Source: Sphingomonas zeae (GTDB lineage Bacteria; Pseudomonadota; Alphaproteobacteria; Sphingomonadales; Sphingomonadaceae). Taken from it: a DNA stretch of 64,000 nt. Positions 9,558 to 18,725 of the stretch are shown piece by piece. Location of the stretch: positions 1-64,000 of the forward strand of contig NZ_JACIFA010000009.1 of assembly GCF_014197135.1 (NCBI RefSeq), given 5' to 3'. The notes beneath the pieces are model-generated. The model was not told the DNA's origin. It saw nothing but the letters and a program-made list of their open reading frames with translations, and searched no databases. The translations under genes and the position numbers were made by a program. Position 1 is the stretch's first letter. Every line of letters begins with the position of its first letter.

Positions 9558-9635
9558 CGAAACCTTCTGGCGGTGTGGGCCATGGCAGTCGAGCCGAGCC
9601 CCCTACCCGCTCCCCTAACCCTTGACCGTACGAAG

Positions 9636-10022
9636 TCAGCGGATCGCGACAACCTTGACCTCGACGGCGTCGGCGACCTTCTTCCAATTCTGGTCGCTGG
9701 TCCATGCGGGCAGACCGTCGCGCCGTGCGAGTGCCAGGCAGAAACGGTCACCGAGACTGAGCCCCGCCTCGGCTGTGGCCGCCCGCAACCGCCCAGCGAT
9801 CTGCGCGAGCGCCTTGTCGGCCGGCACGACCGTCAGCGGCAATGGATCAAGCATCGCATCGACTTCGCGCTCGGGCATGCCGGCATGGACGAAGTGGCTG
9901 ACGACCTCGGCATAGTTGACGCTGCTCACTCGCGCGCCACCGATTTCCGCCGCAACTTTTGCCGCGCCGCGCTCGCCCTTGAGCATCGCGATGATCGCAG
10001 ACGCGTCAAGCACCACGCTCAT
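9636..10022 (-). CDS. vapC: VapC-family PIN-domain toxin
   Basis: This 128-residue PIN-domain ribonuclease carries the expected acidic residues: Asp in VVLDASAI (residue 6), Glu in YAEVVSHF (about 38), Asp in LGDRFCLALA (about 91) and Asp in TSDQNW (about 109). VapC toxins cleave tRNA or rRNA and are neutralised by VapB. Its ATG overlaps the stop of the antitoxin gene by four bases. A paralogous pair with the same architecture is at 38362-38990, and the two toxins share long stretches such as LSLGDRFCLALA. Confidence 0.93.
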   Translation of the reverse strand: MSVVLDASAIIAMLKGERGAAKVAAEIGGARVSSVNYAEVVSHFVHAGMPEREVDAMLDPLPLTVVPADKALAQIAGRLRAATAEAGLSLGDRFCLALARRDGLPAWTSDQNWKKVADAVEVKVVAIR

Positions 10023-10264
10023 TCGCCGCTCTCTTCCCGACGTCGGGCGAGAAAAGCGTCAACAGAAGCGTCAGGGTTACCGCCGGTGTACTGCTTGGCC
10101 AGGGCTTGGGCACGTGCCACTGCCTGACTTGCTGTTCGCAAGACCACACCATCTTCGGTTTCGTCGAGGTAGACCGCACCACCGCCACTCAGACCGAGGC
10201 GCTTCCGGACGTCCGCTGGCAGACTCATGCGCCCGTTAGGGGTAATATTAATTTGCAAGGTCAT
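10019..10264 (-). CDS. vapB: VapB-type AbrB/SpoVT antitoxin
   Basis: This 81-residue protein has an N-terminal swapped-hairpin AbrB DNA-binding domain (ITPNGRMSLPADVRKRLGL, then DGVVLRT) and a C-terminal tail, VDAFLARRREESGE, that should wrap the toxin. It is the first gene of the pair and would repress its own promoter. It is very similar to the antitoxin at 38362, including the conserved NITPNGRMSLP and RR.E(D)SGE ends. Cross-talk between the two systems is therefore plausible. Confidence 0.92.
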   Translation of the reverse strand: MTLQINITPNGRMSLPADVRKRLGLSGGGAVYLDETEDGVVLRTASQAVARAQALAKQYTGGNPDASVDAFLARRREESGE

Positions 10265-10945
10265 GTTAGCACGTCAGCCCCGATGCACCACTTCGATGCA
10301 ATATAGCTAAAACGTCCGCCTACGACAACAATGTCGCTCTTGCGCCTATCTTCCACTCCAATGTCATGCTTGTCCTTACGTGTCACACCGCTACGATCCT
10401 GCCAGATGCGCTTTTTAGGAGGTGCGTTTTGGGTATACCCGTATAGCACTACCGGGTCTCAGTACACTTTCCGTGTGCTACAGGTTCAAAGGTACCACTC
10501 TCAATTTTGGTGCGTTTTGCATGCGATGAGCTAGCTATAAAAGACCATACGCACCGATCCATAGATCCGAAGCGCCCGATCATCGTCGACCCGTAAGACG
10601 GGATCGATTTCTTTCTCGCCAGTAGCCCGCGGTGTGTCACGTGGCACACCGTTGGTCGCGGAAGCCGAACCTCGCGCCGCGATCCACGCGGTAGCGGCGT
10701 CGATGCGTTTCAAGGCGGGCGCTGGGGCTACCGCACCGAACGGCCACGGTGCCGGCGGGCCCGTGTTCCTCGCGAAGGGCACACCATCGGACTACCTGTG
10801 GATCCCGGACATTTGAAAGTTTGGCCGCTCCCCGGATGGATGGGGCGAGACGTACGTGTCGCGCCGCTGGTCGTCGGTGTGAACACGCTCGCGGCATCAA
10901 GCACCAACTCTCCGGTCGAAAGCCCACAACCTGCATGACACGGCG
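10265..10945. other. Long intergenic region, no supported gene
   Basis: About 680 bases separate the VapBC promoter from the next plus-strand operon. The first 270 bases are clearly AT-richer than the flanks; the rest is high GC. Short frames on both strands lack recognisable products, ribosome binding sites or codon bias. The 5' part must contain the vapB promoter. The region looks like a junction between the repair/TA segment and the metal segment, possibly decayed DNA. Confidence 0.5.
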
Positions 10946-11368
10946 TTGAACGTCATGTACCCCGTCATCATGGGTATGCTCCAACAACCATGTTCGCGCC
11001 ATCTGGCGATATGGTTCGCGGTGCTCGCGATCGCAGCAAGACTCGTCGTCCCGAGCGGCTTCATGCCGCAGAGGGCGGGCAACCACGTGGTCATGGCGGT
11101 TTGCACGAGCTCTGGTCCGCTGGTGACCCTCGTTCAGGTTCCGGGTGCGTCGACGGACACGCGCGACGGCTCCGAATCCATCCGCCCTGCGTCACCGTGC
11201 TCGGTCTCCGCCACGGACACCTCGATCTGCTCGGCGGTCGATCCGGTCCTACTGACTGCCGCCCTCGCTTTCATCATCAAGACGTCGATCTTCCACGCCG
11301 TACGAAGCACTGTGCCGGCTCCTCCACGTCTTCGTCCTCCACTACGGGGACCACCCTCGACCCGCTAG
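10946..11368 (+). CDS. DUF2946-like small membrane protein
   Basis: The protein (up to 140 residues) has an N-terminal membrane helix around WFAVLAIAARLVVPSGFMP and a second hydrophobic segment LLTAALAFIIKTSIF. It ends in RLRPPLRGPPSTR, a C-terminus typical of DUF2946 proteins that accompany copper and heavy-metal genes. Its function is unknown. Several in-frame ATG codons (10946, 10955, 10970, 10976) make the start uncertain. It precedes the DsbB-like and Cys-Gly-Cys genes on the same strand and belongs with the metal cargo. Confidence 0.6.
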   Translation: MNVMYPVIMGMLQQPCSRHLAIWFAVLAIAARLVVPSGFMPQRAGNHVVMAVCTSSGPLVTLVQVPGASTDTRDGSESIRPASPCSVSATDTSICSAVDPVLLTAALAFIIKTSIFHAVRSTVPAPPRLRPPLRGPPSTR

Positions 11369-11509
11369 GCATCGGTCAGGCGGCATCCTCTGCGTCCGCC
11401 GCCTCCAACCATAATTCCATGACCGATGGAAGATTCGAAAGGTCGCATGACGCCTCCGGTCCGCGGATGGCGCGCGACCAGACTCGACCTAAGCGAGGAA
11501 CATACCTTC

Positions 11510-11956
11510 ATGCTCAGCCAACGTCACAGCGAGACAACGCTCGCAGCCATCAGCACCAAACGCTTCCTGCTCCTGGCAGGGCTTGTATCGATCCTGATCA
11601 GCGTCGCCACTTGGACGTTGGATCTCACACAGGCGACCTACGCCTGTCCGTTCTGTCGAGTCCAACGTTCGGCGATCGGTATCCTGGGGATACTGATTCT
11701 GCTTCTCCCGTACGGCAATCGGTTCTTCCTCCGGTATGCCGCAGTCGCTGTTGCCACGCTCGGGTTGGGCGTCGGCATGATGCAGAACTTCAATGGCGGC
11801 TGGCTCGCGATGTTCAAAGGGACGTTCAAGCTTCATGATCCGATCTGGTTCGACTCGACGATCCTCTCGTCGTGCGCCATCGTGATCATGTCCTTTCAGC
11901 TCGGGATCATCTTCGAGGTCTCGGCGAGGCAGACGCTTCGGACGGAGAGGGCCTGA
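11510..11956 (+). CDS. DsbB-like four-helix membrane protein
   Basis: This 148-residue protein has four predicted membrane segments (starting near residues 18, 50, 70 and 110) and one Cys-x-x-Cys, in YACPFCRVQR, after the first helix. That matches the position of the first redox pair of DsbB (CPLCxxxR). The second periplasmic cysteine pair of DsbB is absent; only a lone cysteine lies near the last helix. A role in moving electrons or disulfides across the inner membrane is likely, possibly for the adjacent cysteine-bearing secreted protein. The ATG at 11510 is chosen for the GAGGA upstream and because the upstream extension is non-hydrophobic. Confidence 0.6.
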   Translation: MLSQRHSETTLAAISTKRFLLLAGLVSILISVATWTLDLTQATYACPFCRVQRSAIGILGILILLLPYGNRFFLRYAAVAVATLGLGVGMMQNFNGGWLAMFKGTFKLHDPIWFDSTILSSCAIVIMSFQLGIIFEVSARQTLRTERA

Positions 11957-11958
11957 TC

Positions 11959-12690
11959 ATGCTGAAGTCGACGGTGGCATGCATCGCATGGCTCTTGATG
12001 GTCGCGCCCGCGGCGGCCGAGCCGACGCAGATCGTCGTGCGGGTAATCAGCCAGGACGGGAAGTTCGTCGGCGATCACACGGGAGGAGCATCCATCACGC
12101 TGCGCGAGGTGAAATCGGGCAGGGTGCTCGCACGCGGCGTCACAAGGGGCGGGACGGGCGACACGGAGCGGATCATGGAGGCGTCTCGACGCAGCCCTTC
12201 GATCGCGCTTGCCGATGCCGCATCCTACAAGGTCACTCTCGATCTCGGCGAGCCGACGCTCGTTGACCTTGAGGTGGAGGGCCCCATAGGTCGTCCTCGA
12301 TCCAGGATCAGCGTGAGATCGCAGCGCTGGATCGTCCCAGGCGTGCCGGTGACGGCAGGCAATGGCTGGCTTGTCGAGCTTCCGGGGCTCGCGATCACGC
12401 CCACCATATCGACGCAGGGCCGATCGGTTTTGATCACGGCCAAGGTCGAGCTGATGTGCGGCTGCCCGATAACTCCCGATGGACCTTGGCCATCCGCCGA
12501 TTACGCCGTCACTGCGAGCATCTGGAGCGGGCGCCACGAACTGGCGAGCGCGCCGCTTGCGTTCACCGCGGCGCCTGGGACGTTCAGTGGGCGCATCGCC
12601 CTACCGCGAGCCGGGAAGGCGAAGATCTACGTCAACGCCGTGAACGGCCGAACGGGCAACTCGGGACTGGCGACCGTCAGGTTGCCGTGA
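11959..12690 (+). CDS. Secreted protein with Cys-Gly-Cys motif, unknown function
   Basis: This 243-residue protein has a clear signal peptide (CIAWLLMVAPAAAE), so it is exported. The mature part is rich in beta strands and has one conspicuous motif, ELMCGCPITPDGPWP near residue 170, where the CGC pair could bind metal or form a disulfide. The last third resembles an Ig-like fold. It starts two bases after the DsbB-like gene with GAGAGG eight bases upstream, so it is co-translated with it. I do not recognise a named family. Pairing with a DsbB-like protein suggests an oxidised or metal-loaded cysteine site. Confidence 0.6.
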   Translation: MLKSTVACIAWLLMVAPAAAEPTQIVVRVISQDGKFVGDHTGGASITLREVKSGRVLARGVTRGGTGDTERIMEASRRSPSIALADAASYKVTLDLGEPTLVDLEVEGPIGRPRSRISVRSQRWIVPGVPVTAGNGWLVELPGLAITPTISTQGRSVLITAKVELMCGCPITPDGPWPSADYAVTASIWSGRHELASAPLAFTAAPGTFSGRIALPRAGKAKIYVNAVNGRTGNSGLATVRLP

Positions 12691-12695
12691 GCCAA

Positions 12696-12730
12696 GGCGC
12701 TGCGCGTGGGAAACCGAAGCGCGCAGCGCC
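12696..12730 (+). terminator. GC-rich hairpin after the secreted-protein gene
   Basis: GGCGCTGCGCG at 12696-12706 is the exact complement of CGCGCAGCGCC at 12720-12730, giving an 11-bp stem with a 13-base loop six bases after the stop codon. There is no U-run, so it is either a weak intrinsic terminator or a 3'-end stabiliser. The 240 bases from here to the convergent mscS gene hold no supported gene; a 43-codon frame at 12752-12883 lacks support. Confidence 0.55.
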
Positions 12731-12972
12731 TCCGTCGATTGACGAGCTATTGATGAGGATCCGCCATGTCCAAACCTCAATTGCGGATCGGCAGGGGAAA
12801 TATGCAAATCCGCTAAAGAATAGTTCCACTGGCATGAGCCGGATCGAACGCCATCGCATGTATGAGAGGACCTGTGGCTTCTGATGATGCAGCGCAGGTA
12901 AGACCTGCATCATCGCATTAGATGCACCTTTCTTCGACGAACACGCTCCCGCACCCTGCGCAAGTCCCAGGT

Positions 12973-14589
12973 TCAGGTTATAATCGGCGAGACTTCCGCA
13001 GGCACGTCGTCCGAGTCGGTATCCACATGCTTCAGGTGAACGGTCTGCGTGGCGTAGGCTATCGGAACCTTAGCCTTCTCCAAGCTGGCATGGATCTTCA
13101 AGAGCAAATCCTGTCGGATGATCAAGCTCTCGTCGAAGTCCTGCGCCCTGATGTAGGAGAAGATTTCTATGTCTACGGAGCTCAGATTGATGTCCTTCAG
13201 GCGCGCCCGCGCGCCCGGCTTGATGATATGTTCGTTCGCCTCCAGGATTTCCGTCATCATGTGGAGGGTCGCGGGCAGCTTGTCGGACCTGATCCCGTGC
13301 TCCAACCTGATGATCGGATTGAATAGGAAGGAGTCCCGTCGAGCGAAGTTTTCAATCTGTCGCGCCGAGAAATCTCCGTTTGGAATGGTCACCACGGTCC
13401 GCTCCAAGGTGCGGATGCGAGTGGAACGTATGCCGACGTCCTCCACCGTGCCTACCACGTCACCGACCTTGCAGAAGTCGCCGACCTGCACGGGTTTGTC
13501 TGCGATCAACGTCACGCTTCCGACCAGGTTCTCGACCGTCTTCTGCGCCCCGAGAGCCAAGGCGATGCCGCCGATGCCCAATGCGGCGACCCCCGTCGTG
13601 ACGTCGATCCCGAACGTGTCGAGGACGGCCACGACCGCGATGAACAGCAGGACGAGCTTCGCAGCGCGACGGACGAGACTGATCACGGACACCGCTTGCC
13701 GTCGTTCCAGTCCCTTGAGCCGATTGATGCTGAGCTGTGCCACCGCATCGATCATGCGGGCGAAGAACCACGCCAGCGCGATCCAGGCGAAAACACCCAG
13801 GTACCGCAGCAGGATTTGACGTGCGATGATGGAGACCGGCAGCGATCCCGCCCATAGCTGGAACAGCAGGGTCGCCCCGAACAGGCTTACCGGCGGCATC
13901 GCCGCCTGAGCCACACGATAGGTCCTGCTCCTTTCGTGATCGTGGATCGTGCGCCTCATCACGAAGAGGATCCCGGCGCTGACCACGTAGAAGCCAAGGA
14001 AGACGAGCGACGCGAGGCCGAGCAGGGTCGACCAGTCCCCGACCGCCGCGCCCCCGATTTCGATCGGTTGCCCGCCTTTGCCGGTGTTCCTATGCTCGTG
14101 CAGCCGCCGTGCGGCGATGCTGGTCTTCAGCGCCACACGCCAGACGTTGCCGGCCGTTGCCGTTCCGCCACGGGTAAGGAGTATGGGTACGTCACCCGTT
14201 CTCGAGAGGCTTCCTACCCGTTCGATGTTGGACCCGAGACCGTCCTCCAGATTTCCCTGCGGGTCGTTGGACAGCGAAACGAACGGATCGATCGCACCGC
14301 TCTGATCCAATACGGACTGAAGCTCCTCCGTCAGACGGCGAACGTCCGCCTTGGCTTCGAAGTAGCGGCCGGCCCGGCTGTAATCGCGCTCGGCCATTGC
14401 GGAAAGAAGACCCGAGACGGTGCCTCGCGGCGTGTCGCGGCCATAGATGTCGGTCGGGGGCTTTGTGGACGACGCGGACGCGCCGGCTTTCGGGGCGGCC
14501 TGCGACTGTGCCCGACCCGGCACGGCGCCCGCGAGGAGCACCATGCCGATCAAGTGTAGGCGTGATGTACGAAGCATCGATGGCCTCAT
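12973..14589 (-). CDS. MscS-family small-conductance mechanosensitive channel
   Basis: This 538-residue protein has a signal peptide (GMVLLAGAVPGRAQ), a periplasmic domain of about 150 residues, four to five membrane helices between about 190 and 350, the pore-lining helix GVAALGIGGIALALGAQKTVENL and the beta domain GDFCKVGDVVGTVEDVGIRSTRIRT. The MscS signature is therefore complete. It opens on membrane tension and releases solutes at osmotic downshift. It overlaps the 3' end of the inositol-phosphate-synthase gene by four bases, so a solute-making enzyme and a solute-releasing channel are translated together. Confidence 0.9.
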   Translation of the reverse strand: MRPSMLRTSRLHLIGMVLLAGAVPGRAQSQAAPKAGASASSTKPPTDIYGRDTPRGTVSGLLSAMAERDYSRAGRYFEAKADVRRLTEELQSVLDQSGAIDPFVSLSNDPQGNLEDGLGSNIERVGSLSRTGDVPILLTRGGTATAGNVWRVALKTSIAARRLHEHRNTGKGGQPIEIGGAAVGDWSTLLGLASLVFLGFYVVSAGILFVMRRTIHDHERSRTYRVAQAAMPPVSLFGATLLFQLWAGSLPVSIIARQILLRYLGVFAWIALAWFFARMIDAVAQLSINRLKGLERRQAVSVISLVRRAAKLVLLFIAVVAVLDTFGIDVTTGVAALGIGGIALALGAQKTVENLVGSVTLIADKPVQVGDFCKVGDVVGTVEDVGIRSTRIRTLERTVVTIPNGDFSARQIENFARRDSFLFNPIIRLEHGIRSDKLPATLHMMTEILEANEHIIKPGARARLKDINLSSVDIEIFSYIRAQDFDESLIIRQDLLLKIHASLEKAKVPIAYATQTVHLKHVDTDSDDVPAEVSPIIT

Positions 14590-15677
14590 GCGCCTGCGAT
14601 GAAGTTCTCGACCGCGATCTGGGCGAGGTCGTCAGTCATCTGGGTGCGCGGATGCTTGCAGAAATAGGCGGATGCGGGGTCGATCACGCCGGCGATGCCG
14701 CGGTCCTTGGCGATCGCGGCGCAACGGATCATGTCGATCGCGACACCGGCGCTGTTGGGCGAATCCTCGACCGACAGGCGCAGTTCCAGGTTCATCGGCA
14801 CGCCGCCGAACAGCTGGCCTTCCATGCGCAGGAAGCATACCTTGTTGTCGTTCTGCCACGGCACGTAGTCCGACGGCCCGATATGGACGTTGTCGTCGTC
14901 GAGCCGCTCGGCCGCGACCGACTGGACCGCCTCGGTCTTCGAGATCTTCTTGGATTCGAGGCGGCGGTGGTTCGACATGTTGAGGAAGTCGGTGTTGCCG
15001 CCGGTGTTGAGCTGATACGTCCGGTCGAGCTTGACGCCGCGCTTGGCGAACAGGTCGGTGAGCACGCGGTGGACGATCGTCGCACCCAGCTGTGCCTTGA
15101 TGTCGTCGCCGATGATCGCGACGCCGGCATCCTCGAAGCGCTTCGCCCATTCGGGGTTGGAGGCGATGAAGACCGGAATGTTGTTGACGAAGGCGACGCC
15201 GGCTTCCAGCGCGCATTCGGCGTAGAATTCGGTCGCCTCCTGGCTGCCGACCGGCAGGTAGTTCATCAGCACGTCGGTGCCCGAACGCTTCAGTTCGGCG
15301 ACGACCTCTTCCTTGGTCGGCTGCGTGTCGTTGGCGACCACGAAGGTGCGATCGTCCTTATATTGGCTCATATGGTCGGCGACGCCGTCCAGCACCGCGC
15401 CCATCTTCACCACCGTGCCGGTCGACGGGATGGTGGCGGCGAACACCGCGGTGCAATTGGGCTTGGCGAAGATCGCCTCGGCGACGTCCTTGCCGACCTT
15501 GCGCGTATCCACGTCCCAGGCGGCGACGACCTTGATGTCGGAGGGTTCATAGCCGCCGACTTCCCAGTGCATCAGGCCGGCCGCGTCGTTGGTGCCTCCG
15601 CGATAATGCTCCAGCCCCTGGACGAGCGAGCTCGCGCAGTTGCCGATGCCGACGATGGCGATGTTGATGAGTTTCAC
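14586..15677 (-). CDS. ino1: Bacterial-type myo-inositol-1-phosphate synthase
   Basis: This 363-residue enzyme converts glucose-6-phosphate to 1D-myo-inositol-3-phosphate using NAD. The N-terminal Rossmann loop is IVGIGNCASSL at residues 8-18. The family blocks GTDVLMNYLPVGS near 210, QLNTGGNTDFLNM near 275 and the LRLSVEDSPNSAG block near 325 are all present, with a length normal for bacterial and actinobacterial Ino1. The product feeds inositol phospholipids or compatible solutes. It is the first gene of a two-gene unit with the downstream mscS. Its location inside a metal island is unusual. Confidence 0.92.
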   Translation of the reverse strand: MKLINIAIVGIGNCASSLVQGLEHYRGGTNDAAGLMHWEVGGYEPSDIKVVAAWDVDTRKVGKDVAEAIFAKPNCTAVFAATIPSTGTVVKMGAVLDGVADHMSQYKDDRTFVVANDTQPTKEEVVAELKRSGTDVLMNYLPVGSQEATEFYAECALEAGVAFVNNIPVFIASNPEWAKRFEDAGVAIIGDDIKAQLGATIVHRVLTDLFAKRGVKLDRTYQLNTGGNTDFLNMSNHRRLESKKISKTEAVQSVAAERLDDDNVHIGPSDYVPWQNDNKVCFLRMEGQLFGGVPMNLELRLSVEDSPNSAGVAIDMIRCAAIAKDRGIAGVIDPASAYFCKHPRTQMTDDLAQIAVENFIAGA

Positions 15678-15875
15678 GAATTTACTCCGGTATGCAGCCG
15701 TTGCTCGGCTTTATCGATGGTGAGCATCCATGCGTGACGCCTGCGCAGACATCGCTCTGATCATGCCCAGGACACCGCCTGGATTGGCGGCGCCATTGAT
15801 CACGTCGGCTTGAATGCTGCTTGCAAGCGACGGCTCTTCGTCGCCTTGCTTTTCAGTGGTTGAAGAGGCCGTCGA

Positions 15876-16193
15876 TCACGCCCCCTCGTCGACTTCGCTC
15901 ATGGCGGCCAGCGCCGCGAATGCCGGGCGTGCTCTTCGGTCTGGTTTCAGGCCCCCGGGCAGGGAAGCGGGCGCTGCTGGGATGCGGGCTGTCCCGCGGA
16001 CCATCAATGCCAGCGTAGGCGGATTTCGCGCGATGACCTTGTCGAGTCTGCTCGGGTCAAACCAGACGCCTCGGCATCGGGGGCGATAGTAGAGCTCGCC
16101 CCCTCGGCGGTCGGCGATCAGCAGTCCGAGCTGACATCCGGGAGCCAGCATAACGCCGTCACGGCGCTGCGATGACGATGGGATGTCGTTCAT
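15876..16193 (-). CDS. Degenerate TFIIB-type zinc-ribbon protein
   Basis: This 105-residue protein matches the zf-TFIIB family layout of a short metal ribbon ending in RGVWFDPSRLDKVI, where intact members read CRGVWLDRGELDKLI. The zinc site looks broken: intact proteins have two CPxC knuckles, but here the first is APGC and the second RPRC, so the leading cysteine of each is gone. The C-terminal tail is poorly conserved. Function is unknown even for intact members. The gene follows the CDF gene on the same strand, with a 29-base gap, and may be a decaying passenger. Confidence 0.55.
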   Translation of the reverse strand: MNDIPSSSQRRDGVMLAPGCQLGLLIADRRGGELYYRPRCRGVWFDPSRLDKVIARNPPTLALMVRGTARIPAAPASLPGGLKPDRRARPAFAALAAMSEVDEGA

Positions 16194-16222
16194 GGCCTGC
16201 CCTTGAGGTTCGCCCGAGAGGC

Positions 16223-17182
16223 TCAAGGATGGATGCCCTGTTCGGCGCAATCGCGTCCCGAGACCTCAGTCTGGATCGTGCTGTGTCCGATCTCGTATCG
16301 GTCTCGCAGAAGCGCTTGAACGGCCGAGCGCGTCCCATCGACGTCGGCACCGCGATCGAGTACGAGGTGGACCGTACAGTTCACCTCGTCGTTGCTCATC
16401 GACCAGACATGCAGGTCATGAAGGTCGGCGACGCCGCGCACGCCGGCGATGGCGGTGCGAACCTCGCTGAGCTTGAGGCCGCCCGGAACGCCTTCTAGTA
16501 GGACGTTGCTGGTGTCGCGCAGCAGGATCCACGTACGCGGCAGGACCCACAGGCCGATGCCGACCGCTACGATTGGGTCGACCCAGGTCCAACCCGTGAA
16601 GCGGATGGTGAGAGCGCCGGCGATGACGCCGACGGAGCCAATCATGTCGGCCCAGACCTCCAGATAGGCGCCCTTGACGTTGAAGCTGCCTTCCTTACCC
16701 GCCATCAGCAACCGCATCGACACGATGTTCACGACGAGGCCGATCGTCGCGACGATCAGCATGCCCCAGGATTGAACCTCCTGTGGGGTGCTGAAGCGCT
16801 TGATCGCCTCGACGAAGACGTAGATCGCTACGCCGAACAGCAGCACGGCATTGAAGGCCGCAGCGAGGATTTCGAAACGACGATACCCGAACGTCCGCTT
16901 GTCGTCGGCCGGCTTCTGGCCCAGCTTGATAGCCAGCAGCGCGATCACCAGCGCCATCACGTCGGTCATCATGTGAGCGGCGTCCGAGAGGAGCGCCAGG
17001 CTGTTGAAGACGAAGCCGCCGATCACCTCCGCGATGAAGTAGGTGAAGGTCAGCGCGAGCGCCCAGCTCAGCATCTTGGCGTTGGCGCCGGCCGCATGGT
17101 TGTGACCGCCCGCGCCATGGCTGTGATCGTGCCCTGCGCCAGCATCGTGCGCTCCGGCGCCGTGGTCGTGACCGGCGCTCAC
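16223..17182 (-). CDS. czcD: CzcD-type cation diffusion facilitator
   Basis: This 319-residue Zn/Cd/Co-proton antiporter of the inner membrane starts with a histidine-rich cytosolic tail (GHDHGAGAH then [12 protein letters not shown]). Six membrane helices follow, with the metal-site motif SDAAHMMTD in helix 2 near residue 68 and the second site [11 protein letters not shown] in helix 5. The C-terminal cytosolic metallo-chaperone-like domain contains LHDLHVWSM. It exports metal from the cytosol to the periplasm, where CzcCBA can expel it. It overlaps the upstream DUF305 gene by four bases. Confidence 0.92.
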   Translation of the reverse strand: MSAGHDHGAGAHDAGAGHDHSHGAGGHNHAAGANAKMLSWALALTFTYFIAEVIGGFVFNSLALLSDAAHMMTDVMALVIALLAIKLGQKPADDKRTFGYRRFEILAAAFNAVLLFGVAIYVFVEAIKRFSTPQEVQSWGMLIVATIGLVVNIVSMRLLMAGKEGSFNVKGAYLEVWADMIGSVGVIAGALTIRFTGWTWVDPIVAVGIGLWVLPRTWILLRDTSNVLLEGVPGGLKLSEVRTAIAGVRGVADLHDLHVWSMSNDEVNCTVHLVLDRGADVDGTRSAVQALLRDRYEIGHSTIQTEVSGRDCAEQGIHP

Positions 17183-17562
17183 TTGCCGGCCTCCCGCTTC
17201 GCGAGCCAGATGCGCATCCGCGAGATCTCAGCCCGCTGCGCCATGACCACCTCCCGTGCGAGCTTCCGCACTTCGGGATCGCGGCCGTATCTCAGCTCGA
17301 CCTCCGCCATCGCGATCGCGCCCTCGTGGTGCGGGATCATCGCACGCATGAAGTCGACATCGGCATCCCCGGTGAACCGGATGTCCATGACGCCGTGCAT
17401 CTTGGCGTTGGCTGCGCGATACGCCCGCGTCGCGGGAGAACCTGTCGGTGCGGCCGGTCGCAGGTGCCGTCCGTGCGGCATGGTCTGTGCGACCGGTTGC
17501 GCGCTCACCGACGCGGTCGCGGCGACGGCCGCGACCGCCAGCATTTTCTTCATCGTGGGCAT
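17179..17562 (-). CDS. DUF305 periplasmic metal-associated protein
   Basis: This 127-residue protein has a signal peptide ([14 protein letters not shown]) and the DUF305 core with [17 protein letters not shown] near residue 75, the family's hallmark double histidine, followed by helix IRDL-like segments ending in [12 protein letters not shown]305 proteins are ferritin-like helical proteins that often accompany copper or zinc efflux genes, with a suspected role in binding periplasmic metal. Its stop codon overlaps the start of the CDF exporter, indicating coupled expression. Confidence 0.85.
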   Translation of the reverse strand: MPTMKKMLAVAAVAATASVSAQPVAQTMPHGRHLRPAAPTGSPATRAYRAANAKMHGVMDIRFTGDADVDFMRAMIPHHEGAIAMAEVELRYGRDPEVRKLAREVVMAQRAEISRMRIWLAKREAGK

Positions 17563-17617
17563 GTCGTCTCTCCTTTCGGATGGGTGGGCGCAGGGCGCCG
17601 ATTGGGATCGAGGCGGT

Positions 17618-18304
17618 TCATCCGGCGATCTCCTCGAGCGCGAGCAGCGCGAGGAAGCCGATGAAGAAGAAGGCGCTGATGAGTGGGCTGTCCGGCTTCT
17701 CGTGCGCCTCGACCAGCAGCTCCTCGGTAACCAGATAGAGGAGCGCCATGAGGCCGAAGCTCAGAAAGCCGGCGATCACCACGGGTGACAGTGTGGCCAC
17801 CGGCAGCGCGGCCAGCGATCCGATCGGAAGCAGAAGGGCGAGGCCTGCGACCGTCAGGACGACCCGCAGCCTGGAGCGCATGGTCTCACCGAGTTCCGTC
17901 GTGAGCGTCACGCCGAGGAACAGCACCTCGAGCGTCAGCGCGACCGTCAGCAGGATGCCCGCCTTGGCGCCGGCGACGAATGCCAGTCCCAACACGAGGC
18001 CATCGATGAGCAGGTCGATCCCGATCGCGCCCAGCAGCGCGGCGGGACCTTCGAAGCGTTCCTCGAAGCCCTTGAGCGCGAGCATGACCGCCACACCGGC
18101 GGCCCCGCCGATCAACGTCGCGGTCGGGCTCGCCTCGTGCTTGACCTGCGGAAGGATCTCTGTCGCCGCCGCGGCGAACACGACGCCGGCCGCGAGATGC
18201 TGCATGGCGCTGGTAAAGGCGGCACCGGGACGTCGCACGACCGCGGCAATTGCGCCCAGAATGACCGCGATGGTCGGGATGATGGTGTAGCTCAGTGCCA
18301 GCAT
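17618..18304 (-). CDS. ZIP-family metal permease
   Basis: This 228-residue protein has seven to eight membrane helices with family landmarks [17 protein letters not shown] near residue 37, [15 protein letters not shown] in helix 4-5 (intact members use H-x-x-x-D/E-G here) and [13 protein letters not shown] in helix 5. ZIP proteins move Zn and other divalent ions towards the cytosol, though bacterial ZIPB-like members passively equilibrate metal. Having a ZIP protein beside exporters is common in metal islands. The short length and substitution of the helix-4 His by Asp leave specificity open. A fragment of a second ZIP gene lies at 22107-22304. Confidence 0.82.
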   Translation of the reverse strand: MLALSYTIIPTIAVILGAIAAVVRRPGAAFTSAMQHLAAGVVFAAAATEILPQVKHEASPTATLIGGAAGVAVMLALKGFEERFEGPAALLGAIGIDLLIDGLVLGLAFVAGAKAGILLTVALTLEVLFLGVTLTTELGETMRSRLRVVLTVAGLALLLPIGSLAALPVATLSPVVIAGFLSFGLMALLYLVTEELLVEAHEKPDSPLISAFFFIGFLALLALEEIAG

Positions 18305-18494
18305 GGCAGTACTCCCAAACGCGAATGTCCGCGCGATCGGCTTCGCCCGGTCGGTCGGGACAGCCTTCCATCACCAATCGTCCGAAGTCGGATCGTGCTC
18401 CGACCGCCGCGGCGCTTCGGCGTCTTCGCAGCGTATCGTCGCTCCCTCGATGCGGTCGATGCCGGTCGGTATGCCGACCTTCGGATCCTCACGA

Positions 18495-18725
18495 TCATGC
18501 GATCGGCCCTGGTTGTGAGGACCAGTGCCACTTCCCTCCGCGGCGCCTCCATGTCGCGAATCCGATGCGATGGAACATTCCGATCCATCGGATCAGCACG
18601 AGCACATGCGGGGTGGAGATCAGACTGTAGGTTCTGCCAAGGCGCGTCGTGCGTACAAGCAGGTTGGCGGCCAGGAGCCACAGGCCGGCCGGAAGAAGAG
18701 CGGCGAAAAGCTGAAGCGTCTTCAT
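18495..18725 (-). CDS. Small basic membrane protein, unknown
   Basis: This 76-residue product has one strong N-terminal hydrophobic stretch (LFAALLPAGLWLLAANLLV) and a second, weaker one around HVLVLIRWIGMFHRIGF, followed by a Trp/Arg-rich tail. The ATG at 18725 is preferred to 18740 because it starts at the membrane segment. I recognise no family. It is on the minus strand between the DedA and ZIP genes, with about 140-190 base gaps on each side, so it could be a small accessory membrane protein or a fragment. Confidence 0.4.
   Translation of the reverse strand: MKTLQLFAALLPAGLWLLAANLLVRTTRLGRTYSLISTPHVLVLIRWIGMFHRIGFATWRRRGGKWHWSSQPGPIA

Noticed and set aside
10261..10816. Several 60-80 codon frames in the AT-rich gap after vapB
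   Set aside because: They overlap each other on both strands, have no recognisable product and lack ribosome binding sites.
14397..15737. 446-codon plus-strand frame opposite ino1
   Set aside because: It is antisense to a conserved enzyme and its Val/Gly/Asp-rich composition is an artefact of that.
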